Positions 14,567 through 17,597 of a DNA stretch of 17,597 bases are shown one piece after another (within the stretch, counting starts at the first letter, position 1; the number at the start of each line of letters is the position of its first letter). A program made the position numbers and the translations under genes. The DNA lies in NCBI GenBank assembly GCA_964610345.1, contig CAZSVQ010000017.1, positions 1 to 17,597 on the forward strand. Direction: 5' to 3'. The stretch is from HK-STAS-PATE-36 sp964610345 (GTDB taxonomy: Bacteria > Patescibacteriota > Saccharimonadia > Saccharimonadales > JAGQNJ01). The notes beneath the pieces are model-generated. The model ran no database searches. It was not told the origin of the DNA and worked only from the letters and a program-made list of their open reading frames with translations.

Positions 14567-15319
14567 GTGAAGAAATATATAATCATAACTGTAATCGTTA
14601 TTATAACTTTAGCTGGAACATTCTTATATCTTCAAAATAAAAAAACCCAATCAATAAAACCAAGCAACAACGCTATTGCTAACACCGAACAACGACCAAA
14701 AAACTCATTAGACAAAAACCAACATTCACTGACTGAACCGTCAAGTTTGTGGGTAATAGTTAATAAGAAAAATGCCATACCTCTAACTTACGCACCAGAT
14801 TTAGTTGTGCCAAACATAAAATTACGTCTGAACCAGATAGAGGAACAAATGCAAATAAGCAGATCCGCTGAACCCGCTTTTATTGAAATGTTTCAAAACG
14901 CTAAAAATGATGGAATTACATTAGTGTTTGGTAGTGGTTATCGGTCTAGTATCTTACAAAATCAATTTTATGATTCTTACAAGGCGCGCGATGGCCAAGA
15001 TGCTGCTGATACTTATAGTGCCCGCCCCGGGCATAGCGAACACCAAACTGGCTTATCGGCAGATATCACCAGCCCGGGTGGGCAATGCCATCTTGAAATT
15101 TGCTGGGAAGACACACCAGAAGGCAAGTGGATCAAAAACAACGCTTATAAATACGGTTTTATTTTACGATATCCAAAAGATAAACAAACAATTACTGGCT
15201 ACCAATACGAACCCTGGCATGTTCGTTTTGTTGGCAAAGAACTCTCAGAAGAAATACACAAAACAGGCCAAACATTAGAAGAATTCTTTAACCTACCAAA
15301 TGCGCCCAATTATGATTGA
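14567..15319 (+). CDS. Membrane-anchored M15 D,D-carboxypeptidase, VanY-like
   Basis: The enzyme trims the terminal D-Ala of peptidoglycan stem peptides on the outer face of the membrane. The 250-aa protein has an N-terminal anchor (about 4-21), a polar low-complexity linker (23-58) and a catalytic domain. The domain has SGYRS (123-127), the zinc motif SEHQTGLSAD with His159 and Asp166, and EPWHVR with the catalytic Glu215 and zinc ligand His218. These are all the residues expected in an active enzyme. The start is GTG. The 3' end overlaps the convergent CapA-like gene by 10 bp. L,D-carboxypeptidase activity (LdcB type) is an alternative within the same family. Confidence 0.92.
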   Translation: MKKYIIITVIVIITLAGTFLYLQNKKTQSIKPSNNAIANTEQRPKNSLDKNQHSLTEPSSLWVIVNKKNAIPLTYAPDLVVPNIKLRLNQIEEQMQISRSAEPAFIEMFQNAKNDGITLVFGSGYRSSILQNQFYDSYKARDGQDAADTYSARPGHSEHQTGLSADITSPGGQCHLEICWEDTPEGKWIKNNAYKYGFILRYPKDKQTITGYQYEPWHVRFVGKELSEEIHKTGQTLEEFFNLPNAPNYD

Positions 15320-16542
15320 ATAAACTGATCTTTGGTTATCAATTTAATCTCTGTTAATTTATTAAGGGTTTGCTCTATGCGCGCTTTTTGTTCATCAAAA
15401 GTCGTATCATTTTGTGATTTTTCTAGTGCTTCTTGACCATCTTCAAACGTATACATATTAAAGTTATGCCTTGTTAGTAATTCACCTGAGGCTTTTTGTT
15501 CTGGGGTCCACTCATAATGCATATACACAGGTAGATATTCTGAAGTTTCAATTTTTTTAGTAACAGAATTGATATCCATCACGGCGATACCGTTAAATAG
15601 TGATGGTGGGTCCAGCTGGGCGTTTAAAAAATTCCCCAAACTATACCAAACTATAGCCTGCCGTCTATCATCTAGGGTAATTTTTTCGGCTGGTTGCAAA
15701 ACATGTGGACCATGACCAAGTATCACATCAGCTCCATAATTTGCTAGTTTTGGTGCTAAAGCTTTTTGCTGGGCGTTAACATTTGGTGAATATTCTGTTC
15801 CCCAGCGTAGTGAAGCAATTACTATATCGGCTTTTGTCCTAGCTTCAGCTAACTGTTTGCTGGCGAGTTCATCGCTATACATTGTCACGCTGTAACCATT
15901 TGGGGATGGCTCGTTGGAATATGTTGTATATGAGACAAAAGCAAATTTAATATCTTTAATCTCAAAATATCGGACTTTTTGCTTTTCGGCTTCAGAAGTG
16001 TTAGCACCAGCCACTGCTTGAACGCCAGGCAAGCCATTCCAGGCTTCAACCGATGCCGTTATAACTTCTTGGCTAAAATCATTTACGTGATTACTGCCAG
16101 TGTTTACAACATTACAACCAAGCTCAGCCATATCGCGCGAAAATTCTGTTGGCGAATTAAACTTTGGGTAACCCGAAATGCCAAACTCCGTACCACCGCC
16201 CAACACTGCTTGGTTACAAAACCTAACATCACTATTATCAAACAGCTTTTTCATATCACCGTACATTGGTGAATATTCGTATGTACCGTTTTCTTGCTTA
16301 GCCTCTTTGTTAATGGCATCATGCGGTATCATATCGCCAGTTGCAATAAATCTAACTCTTTTTTCAGTTTCTTCTTGTTTGGTAGATATAGCTTGACCGG
16401 ACTGCGTGTTGGGTGAACTTTTAATAAAAAACTTATACGTACCGATAGCAAAGACTGTAACTACAATAAATATGCCGAAAACTAACATTGACTTTTTCAG
16501 TGGAAACTTCTTCTTAGTTTTTGTTGGTTTTAAATTATTCAT
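15310..16542 (-). CDS. CapA-like (poly-gamma-glutamate synthesis type) membrane-anchored metallophosphatase-fold protein
   Basis: CapA/PgsA family proteins have a calcineurin-like fold and act at the cell surface in capsule or polymer export. The 410-aa protein has a basic N-terminus, one membrane helix (about 18-40), a linker, then the CapA domain: TGDMIPHD (68-75), NTGSNHVND with Asn151, His152 and Asp155 (147-155), SLRWGTEYSP (244-253) and GHGPHVLQP (276-284). Where CapA proteins usually read N-L-E it reads Asn110-Gln-Ala, so one acidic residue is missing. No pgsB/pgsC partners are nearby, so polyglutamate synthesis itself is not supported. It lies 27 nt downstream of a second M15 peptidase on the same strand and is probably cotranscribed with it. 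Confidence 0.88.
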   Translation of the reverse strand: MNNLKPTKTKKKFPLKKSMLVFGIFIVVTVFAIGTYKFFIKSSPNTQSGQAISTKQEETEKRVRFIATGDMIPHDAINKEAKQENGTYEYSPMYGDMKKLFDNSDVRFCNQAVLGGGTEFGISGYPKFNSPTEFSRDMAELGCNVVNTGSNHVNDFSQEVITASVEAWNGLPGVQAVAGANTSEAEKQKVRYFEIKDIKFAFVSYTTYSNEPSPNGYSVTMYSDELASKQLAEARTKADIVIASLRWGTEYSPNVNAQQKALAPKLANYGADVILGHGPHVLQPAEKITLDDRRQAIVWYSLGNFLNAQLDPPSLFNGIAVMDINSVTKKIETSEYLPVYMHYEWTPEQKASGELLTRHNFNMYTFEDGQEALEKSQNDTTFDEQKARIEQTLNKLTEIKLITKDQFIQS

Positions 16543-16569
16543 TAAATCTACTTACCATTCATGTATTAC

Positions 16570-17451
16570 TTAGTCTTTTAGTAATGTAGGTACTCCAACC
16601 CAAACATACTCCCAAGGTTCTGGTTCAGGGCCTTGATTATTCGCTCCATCCGGATAGCTCGGTATCCAACCATGCTTTTTGGCATTTAGATAATTATTTT
16701 CACTTAGCCATTTAAAGCAAGTTGTTGTTTCAAAAGTTTGGGCGCCATTGGCGCAAACAAAATCTACCGTATAACCAGTGTGATGTCTTGAATAACCCGG
16801 TATTGCCGCTTGGCTTAAAACCGATACAACTTGATTGTCGGCTTGACCATTAGCAATTTGGGCATCGCTAGAGCCGGTTGCGTACAATCTACTTAGGAAC
16901 AATTTGCGTTGCATTTCTATAGATCTATAGCCTGAGTTAAGCTTGATAGGTATACCCTCTGCGTCAGCAGACTTTTTAAGTTCTTGCCAAGCATTGTACG
17001 CTAATGGTTGTAATAAGTCGTCACCAACGAGCCCAGGTGTATTAGTTTTATCTATTGGAGCTACTGGTACACTATGTATAGCGTAGCCTCTGCTTGTTGC
17101 AATTGTCCGAATGCGGTCATCGGCAGATTCGTCACCTGTTATAGAAGGGGGTTGAGAAAATCCTTGAGTATTAGGGTAGGCAACAGAATCAAATAATTTT
17201 TGGAACTCTTCACCAGCAAAATGCTTAAAATCTTCTGGTCCAGGGTTAGCAATTTGTTTTTGATTACGTTGTTCAGCTAAAACTTCAGACGATTGTGTTT
17301 GTTCGTTTATCTCATTTTTTTTATTAAATGATAAAGATCCATATATTCCTGCTGTGGCAACAATTAACAATGTAAAAATGCCGACAAACAATGGTTTTTT
17401 AGATTTTGACTTACTTCTACGCACCGAACGATGAGGCTGAATAACACGCAT
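16570..17451 (-). CDS. Membrane-anchored M15 peptidase, VanY-like, with His-to-Glu change at the third metal position
   Basis: This 293-aa surface protein has a strongly basic cytoplasmic start (residues 1-19), a membrane helix (about 20-42), a polar linker, and a C-terminal M15 domain. It shows NSGYRS (172-177), the zinc motif SRHHTGYTVD with His223 and Asp230 (221-230), and then EPWEYVWVG (278-286), where the usual EPWH has Glu281 in place of the zinc-binding His. The general base Glu278 is kept. It may be a variant peptidase or an inactive cell-wall binding protein. It differs much from the copy at 14567. Its promoter has TATAAT 7 nt before the ATG and no Shine-Dalgarno. Confidence 0.88.
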   Translation of the reverse strand: MRVIQPHRSVRRSKSKSKKPLFVGIFTLLIVATAGIYGSLSFNKKNEINEQTQSSEVLAEQRNQKQIANPGPEDFKHFAGEEFQKLFDSVAYPNTQGFSQPPSITGDESADDRIRTIATSRGYAIHSVPVAPIDKTNTPGLVGDDLLQPLAYNAWQELKKSADAEGIPIKLNSGYRSIEMQRKLFLSRLYATGSSDAQIANGQADNQVVSVLSQAAIPGYSRHHTGYTVDFVCANGAQTFETTTCFKWLSENNYLNAKKHGWIPSYPDGANNQGPEPEPWEYVWVGVPTLLKD

Positions 17452-17458
17452 ACGGTTA

Positions 17459-17464
17459 ATTATA
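17459..17464 (-). promoter_or_regulatory. -10 element for a leaderless M15 peptidase mRNA
   Basis: A perfect TATAAT on the minus strand ends 7 nt before the ATG of the gene at 17451, so the transcript is expected to begin at the start codon. The -35 area (GATACA, 17 nt upstream) is weak. Confidence 0.55.
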
Positions 17465-17475
17465 CCTCATCACCG

Positions 17476-17504
17476 TTGTTTTGTATCTACTTTTGAGGTA
17501 CAAT
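17476..17504 (+). promoter_or_regulatory. Promoter of the tRNA-Gln gene
   Basis: TTGTTT (17476-17481) and TACAAT (17499-17504) are spaced by 17 nt. The start would be near 17511, about 16 nt before the tRNA. This promoter is back to back with that of the M15 peptidase gene. Confidence 0.5.
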
Positions 17505-17526
17505 GACTATTGTAAAATATTTTAAA

Positions 17527-17597
17527 TGGGATGTGGCCAAGCGGTAAGGCACCAGGTTTTGGTCCTGGCATTCGGGGGTTCGAATCCCTCCATCCCA
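17527..17597 (+). tRNA. tRNA-Gln (anticodon UUG), 3' end cut by the window
   Basis: The cloverleaf is complete up to the last acceptor base: TGGGATG (17527-17533) pairs with CATCCCA (17591-17597). The anticodon stem CCAGG/CCTGG (17552-17556 and 17564-17568) encloses the loop TTTTGGT with anticodon TTG at 17559-17561. The T arm has GGGGGTTCGAATCCCTC. The discriminator base and any encoded CCA fall outside the window. Confidence 0.96.

Noticed and set aside
1..17597. Alternative genetic code (UGA as Gly or Trp)
   Set aside because: Several genes end with TGA at the family-typical length and no conserved domain contains an in-frame TGA.
1..17597. CRISPR, insertion sequence, prophage, toxin-antitoxin or restriction genes
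   Set aside because: No repeats, transposase, integrase, nuclease or paired small genes were seen on either strand.

Overview
This window looks like part of the chromosome of a reduced, host-associated bacterium with a Gram-positive type envelope. My best guess is a candidate phyla radiation (CPR/Patescibacteria) lineage such as Ca. Saccharibacteria. The reasons are low GC, very tight gene packing, only information-processing and envelope genes, a DnaX and a RecR that have lost their usual zinc modules, and a conserved-looking hypothetical gene in a core locus. TGA behaves as a normal stop (for example at 7879-7881 and 15317-15319), so the UGA-Gly code of SR1/Gracilibacteria does not apply. 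The lineage is inferred from the sequence only and has not been searched.

Positions 1-1212 hold an autoregulated ribosomal stalk operon: promoter, L10 leader RNA with an attenuator, rplJ, rplL and a long terminator hairpin. A perfect DnaA box and a promoter follow. Then come a 169-aa hypothetical gene, dnaX (clamp loader tau/gamma) and dnaB (replicative helicase), with dnaX and dnaB abutting exactly. Next is a membrane GT-C type glycosyltransferase.

Positions 5983-10211 form a compact plus-strand operon, ybaB - recR - DHH phosphoesterase - cysS - prolyl aminopeptidase, with overlaps of 4 and 1 nt and gaps of 6-7 nt. It covers nucleoid/recombination, nucleotide recycling, tRNA charging and peptide turnover.

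Positions 10230-14502 (minus strand) form an alpha/beta hydrolase - GT4 - GT4 - AI-2E transporter operon. It resembles a small glycolipid or envelope glycan pathway with PimA/PimB-like enzymes. Positions 14567-17451 form an envelope cassette of two M15 (VanY-like) peptidases around a CapA-like protein, all three with an N-terminal membrane anchor. The window ends in a tRNA-Gln(UUG).

The most interesting signals are as follows. Several genes seem to have promoters so close to their start codons that the mRNAs should be leaderless or nearly so. An in-frame A-run in dnaX sits where a frameshift would make a gamma-like short form. Replication and repair proteins have lost zinc or metal residues. 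The L10 leader folds into clearly competing structures. I see no CRISPR array, insertion sequence, phage gene or obvious toxin or defence system. No stretch longer than 300 bases lacks a gene.
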